A DNA stretch of 38,848 nt from Sphingopyxis sp. 2PD (GTDB lineage: Bacteria; Pseudomonadota; Alphaproteobacteria; Sphingomonadales; Sphingomonadaceae), in contig NZ_SCMU01000030.1 in NCBI RefSeq assembly GCF_005503695.1, forward strand, positions 1 to 38,848. Reading direction: 5' to 3'. Shown piece by piece: positions 7,786 to 14,834 of this stretch. Position numbers and translations under genes: made by a program. Below the pieces are notes generated by a model that saw only the letters and a list, made by a program, of their open reading frames with translations, searched no databases and had not been told where the DNA came from. Positions within the stretch are counted from its first letter, which is position 1. Each line of letters begins with the position of its first letter.

Positions 7786-8043
7786 ATGGCGCTCAACATT
7801 TCCTATTTCGCCTGGGTGCGCGAGCGGATGGGGACGGCCGACGAGGTCGTCGACCTGCCTGTCGGCATAACCGACCTGACCGCGCTGCTGTCGTGGTTGG
7901 CGGCGCGCGATGCGCGCGGGGCGTTGGCCTTTGCCGAGCCGCAGCGGATTCGCGCCGCGATCGACGGGGTGATGATGGGACCGGGCGCGCCGCTCGCCGG
8001 TGCGCGCGAGGTTGCACTGTTCCCGCCGGTGACGGGCGGATGA
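7786..8043 (+). CDS. moaD: molybdopterin synthase sulfur carrier subunit
   Basis: Small ubiquitin-like sulfur carrier of molybdopterin synthase. Its C-terminal Gly-Gly is thiocarboxylated and donates sulfur to precursor Z. The 85-residue length and the C-terminus FPPVTGG are diagnostic, as is the N-terminal SYFAWVRERMG. It lies 4 bases after pgsA, and its stop overlaps the ATG of moaE (ATGA), indicating coupled production of the two synthase subunits. Confidence 0.94.
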   Translation: MALNISYFAWVRERMGTADEVVDLPVGITDLTALLSWLAARDARGALAFAEPQRIRAAIDGVMMGPGAPLAGAREVALFPPVTGG

Positions 8044-8480
8044 TCCGCGTCGCGATGCAGGCGGCGGCGATCGACGTCGGTGCCGAACTCGACCTGCACG
8101 ACGCGGGCGGCCATGGCGCGAGTGCCAGCTTTATCGGCCGGGTGCGCGGTGATGACGGGCTGGTCGAACTGTTTCTGGAGCATCATCCGGTGATGACCGA
8201 AGCGGGGCTGGGCGATCTGGCGCATGCGGCGGCTGATCGGTGGCAACTCGCGGCGCTGACGCTGATCCACCGCGTCGGCGCGATGGCGCCGGGCGACACA
8301 ATCGTGCTGGTGCTGGCGAGCAGCCCGCACCGCAGCGAGGCGCTGGCGGCGTGCGAGTTTCTGATCGACCGGCTGAAGACCGACGTGATGCTGTGGAAGC
8401 GCGAGACATTCGAGGACGGGCGCGCGGCGTGGGTTGAGGCGCGGATGGGGGATGAGGTGCGGGCGGAGCGGTGGGGGTAA
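8040..8480 (+). CDS. moaE: molybdopterin synthase catalytic subunit
   Basis: Catalytic large subunit of molybdopterin synthase, converting precursor Z (cPMP) to molybdopterin with sulfur from MoaD. The 146-residue product shows the family segments GASASFIGRVRGD, LFLEHHPVM, LIHRVGAMAPGD and the lysine-bearing LWKRETF. The ATG at 8040 overlaps the moaD stop, which fixes the start; the same frame stays open further upstream inside moaD but without family similarity. Repeat R4 begins 7 bases after the stop. Other molybdopterin genes (moaC, moeA) are 24 kb away. Confidence 0.94.
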   Translation: MIRVAMQAAAIDVGAELDLHDAGGHGASASFIGRVRGDDGLVELFLEHHPVMTEAGLGDLAHAAADRWQLAALTLIHRVGAMAPGDTIVLVLASSPHRSEALAACEFLIDRLKTDVMLWKRETFEDGRAAWVEARMGDEVRAERWG

Positions 8481-8487
8481 CCTCAAT

Positions 8488-8567
8488 CCGTCATCCCGGC
8501 GAAGGCCGGGATCTCACCCCGTCGCCATAACGCACTGGCGAGATCCCGGCCTTCGCCGGGATGACGG
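8488..8567. repeat. palindromic repeat R4 (CCGTCATCCCGGCGAAG family)
   Basis: Perfect 27-bp inverted arms lie at 8488-8514 and 8541-8567, separated by 26 bases. Each arm also contains a short internal hairpin (CCCGGC/GCCGGG). It lies between the convergent genes moaE and oxyR, 7 bases from the moaE stop and 14 from the oxyR stop. Confidence 0.9.
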
Positions 8568-8581
8568 CGATTTGGAGGCGC

Positions 8582-9487
8582 CTAACCCTCCCGATGTTTC
8601 CGGAAAATATCGGCCAGCATTTTGAACTCGTCGGCGCGCGGGCTGCCCTTGCGCCAGACCAGCGCGATCGTGCGCCAGTCATGATCCGAATCGAGCGGGC
8701 GGGTGTCGATGTCGGTGTGGTCGAGGATTCCGGCTTCGATCGCCATTTGCGGCAGCATGGTGATGCCAAGGCCGTTGTCGACCATCTGCACCAGTGTGTG
8801 CAGCGACGTGCCCATCATCCGCGCCCCAGCGCGCAATTCGGGGCGGTTGCACGCGGCGAGGGCGTGGTCCTTCAGGCAATGGCCGTCCTCGAGCATCAGC
8901 ATCTGCGCCGGGTCGATCTGATCGGCGCTGACCATCGCGGGCAAGTCTTCCGACTGGTCGCCGGGGAAGGCGACGAATAGCGCATCGTCGAACAGATTTT
9001 CGGCTTCCACGTCGCCGCAGCCATAGGGAAGGGCGAGCAGGACGCAATCGACGGTGCCGTGGTGGAGCGATTCGCACGCCTGCGCGCTGGGTTCTTCGCG
9101 CAGGAACAGCTTGAGCGCGGGGCGTTCCTTGCGCAGCAGGCGGAGCATGCCGGGGAGCAGGAAGGGCGCGATGGTCGGGATGACGCTCATCCGGAGTTCG
9201 CCGACCAGCGGCGCCGCGGCGGCGGCGGCCATGTCGGACAGTTCCTCGGCCTCGCGCAACACGCGGTGCGCCTTTTCGACGATCGCGTTGCCCAGCCCGG
9301 TAAAGCGTACGACGCGGCGGGTGCGCTCGACCAGCGTCTGGCCGAGCAGGGTTTCCAGCTCGCGGATCCCCGCCGACAGCGTCGATTGGGTGACGTTGCA
9401 CGCGTCGGCGGCGCGGCCGAAATGGCCATGCTCGTGCAACGCGACGAGATATTGCATCTGCTTCAGCGTAGGGAGGTAGTTCGACAT
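8582..9487 (-). CDS. oxyR: hydrogen peroxide-sensing LysR-type regulator OxyR
   Basis: Redox-sensing transcriptional regulator. The 301-residue protein has an N-terminal LysR winged helix (LKQMQYLVALHEHGHFGRAA, helix-turn-helix about residues 8-65) and a substrate-binding-like effector domain. The peroxide-sensing block LEDGHCLKDHALAAC is present, with Cys204 and Cys213 spaced nine residues apart exactly as in E. coli Cys199/Cys208, so this is OxyR and not a generic LysR protein. ATG at 9487. No catalase or ahpC gene is adjacent. The divergent gap to the EF-hand gene (135 bases) should hold its promoter, but I see no convincing OxyR tetranucleotide array. Confidence 0.92.
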   Translation of the reverse strand: MSNYLPTLKQMQYLVALHEHGHFGRAADACNVTQSTLSAGIRELETLLGQTLVERTRRVVRFTGLGNAIVEKAHRVLREAEELSDMAAAAAAPLVGELRMSVIPTIAPFLLPGMLRLLRKERPALKLFLREEPSAQACESLHHGTVDCVLLALPYGCGDVEAENLFDDALFVAFPGDQSEDLPAMVSADQIDPAQMLMLEDGHCLKDHALAACNRPELRAGARMMGTSLHTLVQMVDNGLGITMLPQMAIEAGILDHTDIDTRPLDSDHDWRTIALVWRKGSPRADEFKMLADIFRKHREG

Positions 9488-9544
9488 TGATCGGATATAG
9501 CCATGAACTGGGTCGTTTTGAATGGTTTTGTCGATAAATATTCG

Positions 9545-9562
9545 TCGCCATATCGGTGGCGA
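9545..9562. promoter_or_regulatory. short palindrome in the oxyR/EF-hand divergent gap
   Basis: TCGCCA and TGGCGA arms flank six bases (TATCGG). Size and position would suit a transcription-factor operator, but it does not match the OxyR consensus I know. It is recorded only as a visible dyad. Confidence 0.25.
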
Positions 9563-9622
9563 TTGTTGCCGCTAGCGGCGGCGCCGTGATAGCCAACAGG
9601 ATCGGACAAAGCGGAGGGGCGG

Positions 9623-10090
9623 ATGGCAATTTCCCGTTTTCTGATCGGCGGCGTGGCCAGCGCGCTGCTGCTGACCGGCGGCCTGTTCCTGTGGGCGGGC
9701 TATACGCAGGTTACCGAGGAGGAGCTGCTGCCCGATCCGCCGCCCGCGCTCGCCGCGATCCCGGTGGCCGGGCCGAATGCCCCGACGCGCGGACCAGCGC
9801 CGCCCGCTTTGCCCGCCGCGAAGGAGGCGTCGCGCGAGGAACGGCGCTTCAACCGCTTCGACCGCGACCGCAATGATCGGATCAGCCGCGTCGAACTGAT
9901 GTCGTCACGGACGGCGGCGTTTCGCAAGCTCGACAAGGATGGCAACAACCTGCTGACGTTCGAGGAGTGGGCGGCGGCGACGGGCGAGCGGTTTGCGGGG
10001 GCCGATGGCGACAAGTCGGGCGATCTGACGCGCGCGGAGTTTGCGACGACGGCGCCGAAGCGCGCGGCGAAGGCGAAGTGTAGCTGTTGA
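9623..10090 (+). CDS. membrane-anchored EF-hand calcium-binding protein
   Basis: A 155-residue protein with an N-terminal hydrophobic segment (about residues 5-26, signal peptide or anchor), a proline/alanine-rich linker (about 38-66) and three canonical 12-residue EF-hand loops: D80-E91 (DRDRNDRISRVE), D104-E115 (DKDGNNLLTFEE) and D128-E139 (DGDKSGDLTRAE). Each has acidic or polar residues at positions 1, 3, 5 and Glu at 12, so calcium binding is likely. It ends CSC, two nearby cysteines. The ATG at 9623 follows GGAGGGG. The role is unknown; periplasmic calcium buffering or sensing would be inference. Repeat R5 follows its stop. Confidence 0.85.
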   Translation: MAISRFLIGGVASALLLTGGLFLWAGYTQVTEEELLPDPPPALAAIPVAGPNAPTRGPAPPALPAAKEASREERRFNRFDRDRNDRISRVELMSSRTAAFRKLDKDGNNLLTFEEWAAATGERFAGADGDKSGDLTRAEFATTAPKRAAKAKCSC

Positions 10091-10096
10091 CCTGCT

Positions 10097-10188
10097 CGTC
10101 GCCCCCCGCGCAGGCGGGGGCCGCTGTCGTTTTACGCGACGAGGCTGGTTTAGGCCTCCAGCGGCCCCCGCCTGCGCGGGGGGCGACG
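10097..10188. repeat. palindromic repeat R5 (CGTCGCCCCCCGCG family)
   Basis: Perfect 30-bp inverted arms lie at 10097-10126 and 10159-10188 with a 32-base spacer. It is the same family as R2. It fills almost the whole gap between the convergent EF-hand gene and trmFO, ending 1 base before the trmFO stop. Confidence 0.9.
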
Positions 10189-10189
10189 G

Positions 10190-11539
10190 TCAGGCCGCGA
10201 CGCCTTCGGCAACCTTCACCCACTCGGCCAGCGCCGCGCCCGCGCGCTGGGTATAGCCGAGCTTGCGATCCTTCTTGCGAACCTCGTCGGCCAGCGGCGG
10301 GAACAGGCCGAAATTGACGTTCATCGGCTGGTAGCTCGCCGCATCGGCGCCGCCGGTGATATGGCCGAGCAGCGCGCCGAGCGCGGTTTCGGGCGGCGGC
10401 GGGGGCAGGGCGCGGCCCGCCAGTTCGGCAGCGGCAAAGCGCGCGGCGATGAGGCCGATGGCGGCGCTTTCGACATAGCCCTCGCAGCCGGTGATCTGCC
10501 CGGCGAAACGGATGTGCGGCGCCGATTTCAAGCGCAGCTGATGATCGAGTAGTTCGGGCGAGCGGATGAAGCTGTTGCGGTGAAGCCCGCCGAGGCGCGC
10601 GAACTCGGCCTTTTCGAGCCCCGGGATGGTGCGGAACAGCTCGACCTGTGCGACATGTTTGAGCTTGGTCTGGAACCCGACCATGTTCCATAGCGTGCCG
10701 AGCGCATTGTCCTGACGAAGCTGGACGACCGCATAGGGCCAGCACCCGGTGCGCGGATTGTCAAGGCCGACGCCCTTCATCGGGCCGAAGCGGAGCGTTT
10801 CGACGCCGCGTTCGGCCATCACCTCGATCGGCATGCAGCCTTCGAAATAGGGCGTGTCTTTTTCCCAGTCCTTGAACTCGGTCTTGTCGCCGTCGATCAG
10901 CCCCTGGACAAAGGCATGATACTGGTCCTTGTCCATCGGGCAGTTGATATAGTCCTTGCCGTCGCCGATTGGCCCGACCTTGTCCCAGCGGCTCGCCATC
11001 CAAGCGATGTCCATGTCGATGCTGTCGCGATAGACGATGGGGGCGATCGCGTCGAAAAAGGCGAGCGCGTCCTTGCCGGTCGCGGTGCCGATGCTGTCGG
11101 CAAGCGCGGCGGCGGTGAGCGGGCCGGTGGCGACGATCGTCAGGCCTGCACTGGGCAAAGTGTCGATGCGTTCGCGGACGATGGTGACGTTCGGATGCGC
11201 TTCGAGCGCGCGGGTGACGCCGCCCGCAAACAGGTCGCGGTCGACCGCGAGCGCCGATCCCGCGGGCACCTTGGTCGCGTCGGCCTCGCGCATGATGATC
11301 GAGCCGAGCGCGCGCATCTCGCGGTGGAGCAGGCCGACGGCATTGCTGTCGCCGTCGTCGCTGCGGAAGCTGTTCGAGCACACCATTTCGGCGAGCGCGT
11401 CGCCCTGATGCGCCGGGGTCATGTCGCCGCCGCCGCGCATTTCGGAGAGGCGGACGCGATACCCCGCCTCGGCGAGCTGCCAGGCGGCCTCGGACCCGGC
11501 GAGGCCGCCGCCGATGATGTGCACGTCGTATTCCGCCAT
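10190..11539 (-). CDS. trmFO: methylenetetrahydrofolate-tRNA-(uracil-5-)-methyltransferase TrmFO
   Basis: Folate- and FAD-dependent enzyme making m5U54 in the T-loop of tRNA. The 449-residue protein starts with the FAD dinucleotide-binding motif [13 protein letters not shown], followed by [11 protein letters not shown] (Cys about 53) and [17 protein letters not shown], which carries the catalytic cysteine. It ends with FAD-domain segments [20 protein letters not shown] and [14 protein letters not shown]. Length and motifs separate it from the related MnmG (GidA). ATG at 11539; a 74-base divergent gap leads to the lysoplasmalogenase-like gene. Confidence 0.95.
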   Translation of the reverse strand: MAEYDVHIIGGGLAGSEAAWQLAEAGYRVRLSEMRGGGDMTPAHQGDALAEMVCSNSFRSDDGDSNAVGLLHREMRALGSIIMREADATKVPAGSALAVDRDLFAGGVTRALEAHPNVTIVRERIDTLPSAGLTIVATGPLTAAALADSIGTATGKDALAFFDAIAPIVYRDSIDMDIAWMASRWDKVGPIGDGKDYINCPMDKDQYHAFVQGLIDGDKTEFKDWEKDTPYFEGCMPIEVMAERGVETLRFGPMKGVGLDNPRTGCWPYAVVQLRQDNALGTLWNMVGFQTKLKHVAQVELFRTIPGLEKAEFARLGGLHRNSFIRSPELLDHQLRLKSAPHIRFAGQITGCEGYVESAAIGLIAARFAAAELAGRALPPPPPETALGALLGHITGGADAASYQPMNVNFGLFPPLADEVRKKDRKLGYTQRAGAALAEWVKVAEGVAA

Positions 11540-11613
11540 TTACCCTATCCGTTGACTTGCGACCAATCTGCCGCGCACTAGGCGCGTTGGGGACAAGATG
11601 CAAAGGGGCGGGC

Positions 11614-12309
11614 ATGAGTGAGCAGGGTTGGGATCGGGCGCGGTGGCTGTGGCTGGCGGCGCTGGTTGGCGGGATCAGCTATTTCGCGGCGGTCTATATG
11701 CGGCTCGACGGGCCGGCGATCTGGGCGTGGAAGGCATCGGGGGTCGGGCTGCTCGCGGTCTGGGCCGCGATGAACGCACGGAACACGGACGGCAAACTGA
11801 TCGCGGCGGTGCTGGCGCTCGGGGCGCTCGGCGACTGGCTGCTCGATGCGGTCGGGATGCTGGCGGGCGCGGCGGCTTTTGCGACAGGGCACCTGATCGC
11901 GATCATCCTCTATCTGCGCAACCGGCGGTCCAGCGTGACCCCGTCGCAGAAACTGCTGGCGTGGATGCTGGTGCCTCTGGCACTGCTGATAGCCTGGGGG
12001 CTGACGTGCGGCGCCGAGGAGGCGGCGCTGATGGCCGCGGCGATCGCTTATACCGGCGGGGTAGCGATCATGGCGGCGACGGCGTGGACGAGCCGCTTTC
12101 CGCGCTATCGCACCGGCATCGGCGCGATGATGTTTCTGGCGAGCGACCTGTTCATTTTTGCCGGGGAGGGCGGGGCGCTGAGCAAGGATGTGACCTTATG
12201 GCTGGTGTGGCCGCTTTACTTTGGCGGGCAGGCGCTGATCGCCTGGGGCGTGGTGAGCACGCTGGCCAAGGACAAACTGCCCCAGCACCTTTATCCTCTC
12301 TCCCCTTGA
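11614..12309 (+). CDS. lysoplasmalogenase-like YhhN family membrane protein
   Basis: A 231-residue multi-pass protein with about eight hydrophobic helices, matching the YhhN/TMEM86 family; animal members hydrolyse the vinyl-ether bond of lysoplasmalogens. Typical features are LGDWLLDAV (acidic residues in a helix), the segment MFLASDLFIFAGE and GGQALIAWGVV near the end. ATG at 11614 follows AAAGGGGCGGGC. The stop lies inside repeat R6, so the last five residues (YPLSP) are encoded by repeat sequence. Bacterial function is not firmly known; the substrate is inferred from family. Confidence 0.8.
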   Translation: MSEQGWDRARWLWLAALVGGISYFAAVYMRLDGPAIWAWKASGVGLLAVWAAMNARNTDGKLIAAVLALGALGDWLLDAVGMLAGAAAFATGHLIAIILYLRNRRSSVTPSQKLLAWMLVPLALLIAWGLTCGAEEAALMAAAIAYTGGVAIMAATAWTSRFPRYRTGIGAMMFLASDLFIFAGEGGALSKDVTLWLVWPLYFGGQALIAWGVVSTLAKDKLPQHLYPLSP

Positions 12310-12387
12310 GGGAGAGATACGAAGGGTTGGCAGCTTGCTGCCTAGTCGGAGCAAGCTGCGCTATCCTCTCCCTCATGGGGAGAGGAG
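12292..12387. repeat. palindromic repeat R6 (CCTCTCTCCCC family)
   Basis: The left end has an 8-bp hairpin (TCTCTCCC/GGGAGAGA, 12297-12317) and the right end a 7-bp hairpin (CCTCTCC/GGAGAGG, 12365-12385). The ends are near-inverted copies. Internal text (TTGGCAGCTTGCTGCCTAG, then GAGCAAGCTGCGCTATCC) recurs almost unchanged in R9 at 32683-32842. It lies between the convergent YhhN and TauD-type genes and overlaps the last codons of the former. Confidence 0.85.
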
Positions 12388-12401
12388 TTTAGCTCGATCC
12401 T

Positions 12402-13244
12402 TCACCCCTCCCACGCCGCAATCGTCGTTCGGTGGAGCAGCCGGTCATAACCGTCGTAGCCGCCGGTGGCGCGGTGCAGGACCGAGCGGTTGTCCCACAT
12501 CACCAGCATGTCGGGCTCCCACTGGTGCGCGTAACGAAATTCCTCGCGCCCCTGCCACTGGATGAGTTCGTAGAGCAAAGGCAGCGCCTCGGCATCGTCC
12601 AGACCATCGAAGCCGATGATGTAACCGGCGCAGCCGAACAGGCCGAGGCGGCCGGTTTCGGGGTGCGCGCGAATGAAGGGATGGCGCTGGGTTTCCAGCG
12701 CTTCGTCGCCCGAGCGGATGTCCATGCTGCGGTCCTTGTCATTCGCGCCGTACATGCCCGACGGCGCATAGCCGGCGCGGGCGCTATGGATCGCCTGCAA
12801 GCCTTCGATCCTTGAACGTAGCGCGGCGGGCATCGCGTCGAGCGCCGCGTGCTGGTTGGCAAATTCGGTGTTGCCGCCGACGGGCGGGATGGTGATGCCG
12901 AAAAGGCAGGTGCCTGCGGGCGGTCGCGCCTGAAAGCTCCAGTCGCTGTGCCAGTTTTCGGCAAACAGCGGCGCGGTTTCGTCGGCGCGGCGCCGGACAG
13001 CGATGACATGATCGCGGCCGGGGATCGGGCGGATGAAGGGATCGTCGCCGAAGCTGCCGAAATAGCGGGTGAAGCGTTCCAGATCGTCGTCGCTCATCTT
13101 CTGGTCGGGGAAGGCGAGGACGTGATGGTCGAGCCAGGCGGCGCGGATGGCGGCGACGGTCGCGGGGTCGAGCGGCTGGGTCAGATCGACGCCGGTGACG
13201 CGCGCGCCGCAGGCCTGCCCGCTGGGGGTGATAGTCAGGGTCAT
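12402..13244 (-). CDS. TauD/TfdA family Fe(II)/2-oxoglutarate dioxygenase
   Basis: Non-haem iron oxygenase of the taurine/2,4-D dioxygenase family, 280 residues, cytoplasmic. Metal ligands are visible: His99 and Asp101 in ENWHSDWSF, and His257 in SVLHRATGG. Arg272 in LLHRTTI is placed to bind the 2-oxoglutarate carboxylate. The ATG at 13244 (MTLTITPSGQ) is chosen because upstream in-frame sequence is low-complexity and not family-like. Substrate cannot be assigned: no sulfonate transporter or herbicide genes are adjacent, so calling it taurine dioxygenase would be unsafe. It may act on another organic acid or xenobiotic. Confidence 0.88.
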   Translation of the reverse strand: MTLTITPSGQACGARVTGVDLTQPLDPATVAAIRAAWLDHHVLAFPDQKMSDDDLERFTRYFGSFGDDPFIRPIPGRDHVIAVRRRADETAPLFAENWHSDWSFQARPPAGTCLFGITIPPVGGNTEFANQHAALDAMPAALRSRIEGLQAIHSARAGYAPSGMYGANDKDRSMDIRSGDEALETQRHPFIRAHPETGRLGLFGCAGYIIGFDGLDDAEALPLLYELIQWQGREEFRYAHQWEPDMLVMWDNRSVLHRATGGYDGYDRLLHRTTIAAWEG

Positions 13245-13409
13245 GGCGCCATGCTGCGCCGATTGGCCGGTGCGGTCAATCGGGCGCGGCGGACTGCCCC
13301 GAAACATCGCCGAAACGATGCGCGCGCGGCGCAAAGGCGCGCCCAGTTCAGCCCAGCGCCATCTTTGTTTTCCTAATTTTGCGCCAAGGGGTCGAATTTG
13401 GAGAAGAAT

Positions 13410-13784
13410 ATGTTCCAGCTCAAGAAACTCGCGCTCGCGGCGCTCATCGGCGCCGGTACGATTACCGCGCTGCCGACTGAGGCCGACGCGCGCGACCGGC
13501 ATCACCGCCACGGCTATTATGGTGACCGCAGCGACTATCGCGATTACCGGCGCGACTATCGGCGTGATTATCGCCGCGACTACCGACGCAGCCATTATCG
13601 CGACCGCCGCTATTATTGCGGCCGCAGCAGCGGCACCACCGGGTTGATCGTCGGCGGCGCGGCGGGCGCGTTGCTCGGCCGCGAAGTCGACCGTTACGGC
13701 GATCGGGCTCCCGGCACGATCATCGGCGCGGCTGCGGGCGCGCTGATCGGCCGCGAAATCGATCGCGGCGGCCGTCGCTGCTGA
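13410..13784 (+). CDS. exported glycine-zipper protein with YRRD repeats
   Basis: A 124-residue protein: signal peptide (MFQLKKLALAALIGAG, cleavage likely near Ala27), then an Arg/Tyr/Asp tract with the unit DYRR repeated several times (about residues 42-60), then two copies of a glycine-zipper motif, GLIVGGAAGALLGREVDR (79-96) and GTIIGAAAGALIGREIDR (102-119). Glycine-zipper 2TM domains of this kind are found in outer-membrane or cell-envelope proteins. ATG at 13410 with GGAG at 13400 is preferred to an in-frame TTG at 13398. Function is unknown. A strong hairpin follows the stop. Confidence 0.82.
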   Translation: MFQLKKLALAALIGAGTITALPTEADARDRHHRHGYYGDRSDYRDYRRDYRRDYRRDYRRSHYRDRRYYCGRSSGTTGLIVGGAAGALLGREVDRYGDRAPGTIIGAAAGALIGREIDRGGRRC

Positions 13785-13798
13785 TCGGCGTCGGTGAC

Positions 13799-13838
13799 TG
13801 AACGGAACCGGAGCGCTTCGCCGCGACGGTTCCGTTCA
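13799..13838 (+). terminator. hairpin after the glycine-zipper gene
   Basis: A perfect 11-bp stem (TGAACGGAACC at 13799-13809 against GGTTCCGTTCA at 13828-13838) with an 18-base loop starts 15 bases past the stop of the glycine-zipper gene. It lacks a following T-run, so it may be a terminator, an mRNA-stabilising stem or an operator for the peroxiredoxin gene downstream. Confidence 0.45.
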
Positions 13839-13929
13839 GAGCCCTTGACCGCCGGTGATTGCAGTCTGCGCGGCAGGCGATACTATGGCCCCGCGGGTGA
13901 TTTTCCCGCCACCCGGACGGAGGCCGCAG

Positions 13930-14490
13930 ATGAAAATGCTGATCAAACTGGCGATCGGACTGGGCGCTGGCCTGTCGCTGGCGATGCTTCCCGCGCAGGA
14001 CACGGCGGCCCGTCAGCAAGGCGCGAAGGCGCCCGACTTTACCCTGAGCGCGGCGTTGGCCGGAAAACCCATCCGCCTGTCGCTCAGCCAGATGCTGAAA
14101 AATGGGCCGGTCGTCCTCTATTTCTTCCCCGCTGCTTTCACGCCCGGCTGCACGATGGAGGCGCATCTGTTTGCCGAGGCGAGCGACGATTTCACTAAGC
14201 TGGGCGCCCGCGTCGTCGGCGTCACTGCGGGCAATATCGAACGCGTCGCCGAATTTTCGAAATCCGAATGCCGCGACAAATTTGCCGTGGCGGCGGACCC
14301 CGGCGCCACGGTCGCGGCGCGTTACAGCGCCGTGATGCAGCGTCCCGACGGCACCCGGCTGTCGAACCGCACATCCTTCGTGATCGCGCCGAACGGGACG
14401 ATCCTGCTGCGCTACACCGACAGCAAGCCGCAGGCGCATGTCGAAAAGACGATGGCGGCGGTGCGGGCGTGGAAGGCGAAGCGGCGGTAG
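13930..14490 (+). CDS. exported peroxiredoxin (AhpC/TSA, PrxQ/BCP-like)
   Basis: Thiol peroxidase reducing hydrogen peroxide or organic peroxides. The 186-residue protein carries an N-terminal signal sequence (LIKLAIGLGAGLSLAML, about residues 4-20), so it is probably periplasmic. The peroxidatic motif is FFPAAFTPGCT with Cys74. The usual PrxQ partner five residues on is missing (TMEAH follows), leaving Cys114 (KSECRDKF) as a possible resolving cysteine, or a 1-Cys mechanism. ATG at 13930 is preceded by GGAGG at 13919-13923. It is convergent with the amidohydrolase gene across repeat R7. Confidence 0.88.
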   Translation: MKMLIKLAIGLGAGLSLAMLPAQDTAARQQGAKAPDFTLSAALAGKPIRLSLSQMLKNGPVVLYFFPAAFTPGCTMEAHLFAEASDDFTKLGARVVGVTAGNIERVAEFSKSECRDKFAVAADPGATVAARYSAVMQRPDGTRLSNRTSFVIAPNGTILLRYTDSKPQAHVEKTMAAVRAWKAKRR

Positions 14491-14564
14491 CGGCGCCGGG
14501 CCATGTCGGCCGCCACGCGCCGGAGAGCGTTTATGACCGGAAACGACCGATTGCGGACATAGCC

Positions 14565-14750
14565 GATCCTCCCCCAACGGGGGAGGGGGACCACCCGAAG
14601 GGTGGTGGAGGGGCACAGGAGGTTACCGCAGCGCCGGGCCAACTGCGCTTTCCGGGAGCTTCGCGGTGGAGTACGACTTCGGCGGCAAGGCAAACCGATG
14701 GTGCCCCTCCACCAGCTTCGCTGGTCCCCCTCCCCGTTCCGGGGAGGATT
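14565..14750. repeat. palindromic repeat R7 (GATCCTCCCCC family)
   Basis: This accounts for most of the 344-base gene-free stretch 14491-14834. The left end is an 8-bp hairpin (CCTCCCCC/GGGGGAGG, 14568-14586) followed by CCACCC/GGGTGG (14591-14605). The right end has ACCAGCTTCGCTGGT and CCTCCCCGTTCCGGGGAGG (14729-14747). The outer ends are inverted relative to each other. It sits between the convergent peroxiredoxin and amidohydrolase genes; I see nothing else in the gap. Confidence 0.8.
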
Positions 14751-14834
14751 GCTCCGTCCGCTCCCCACCCCAAAACCGACGGCAGGGTCAGACCTCGACA
14801 ATTGCTGCCCGAAACAGGTCGCCAGCGCCGCCCC

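Noticed and set aside
9488..9622. An OxyR binding site in the oxyR/EF-hand gap
   Set aside because: I could not find four properly spaced ATAG/CTAT-type tetranucleotides; only a short unrelated dyad is visible.
12402..13244. Calling this gene taurine dioxygenase (tauD)
   Set aside because: Iron and 2-oxoglutarate residues fit the family, but no substrate-specific context (sulfonate transport) is present.
13245..13595. An N-terminal extension of the TauD-type protein by 117 residues
   Set aside because: The extension overlaps the divergent glycine-zipper gene, is low-complexity, and is not found in the family; ATG 13244 fits the family start.
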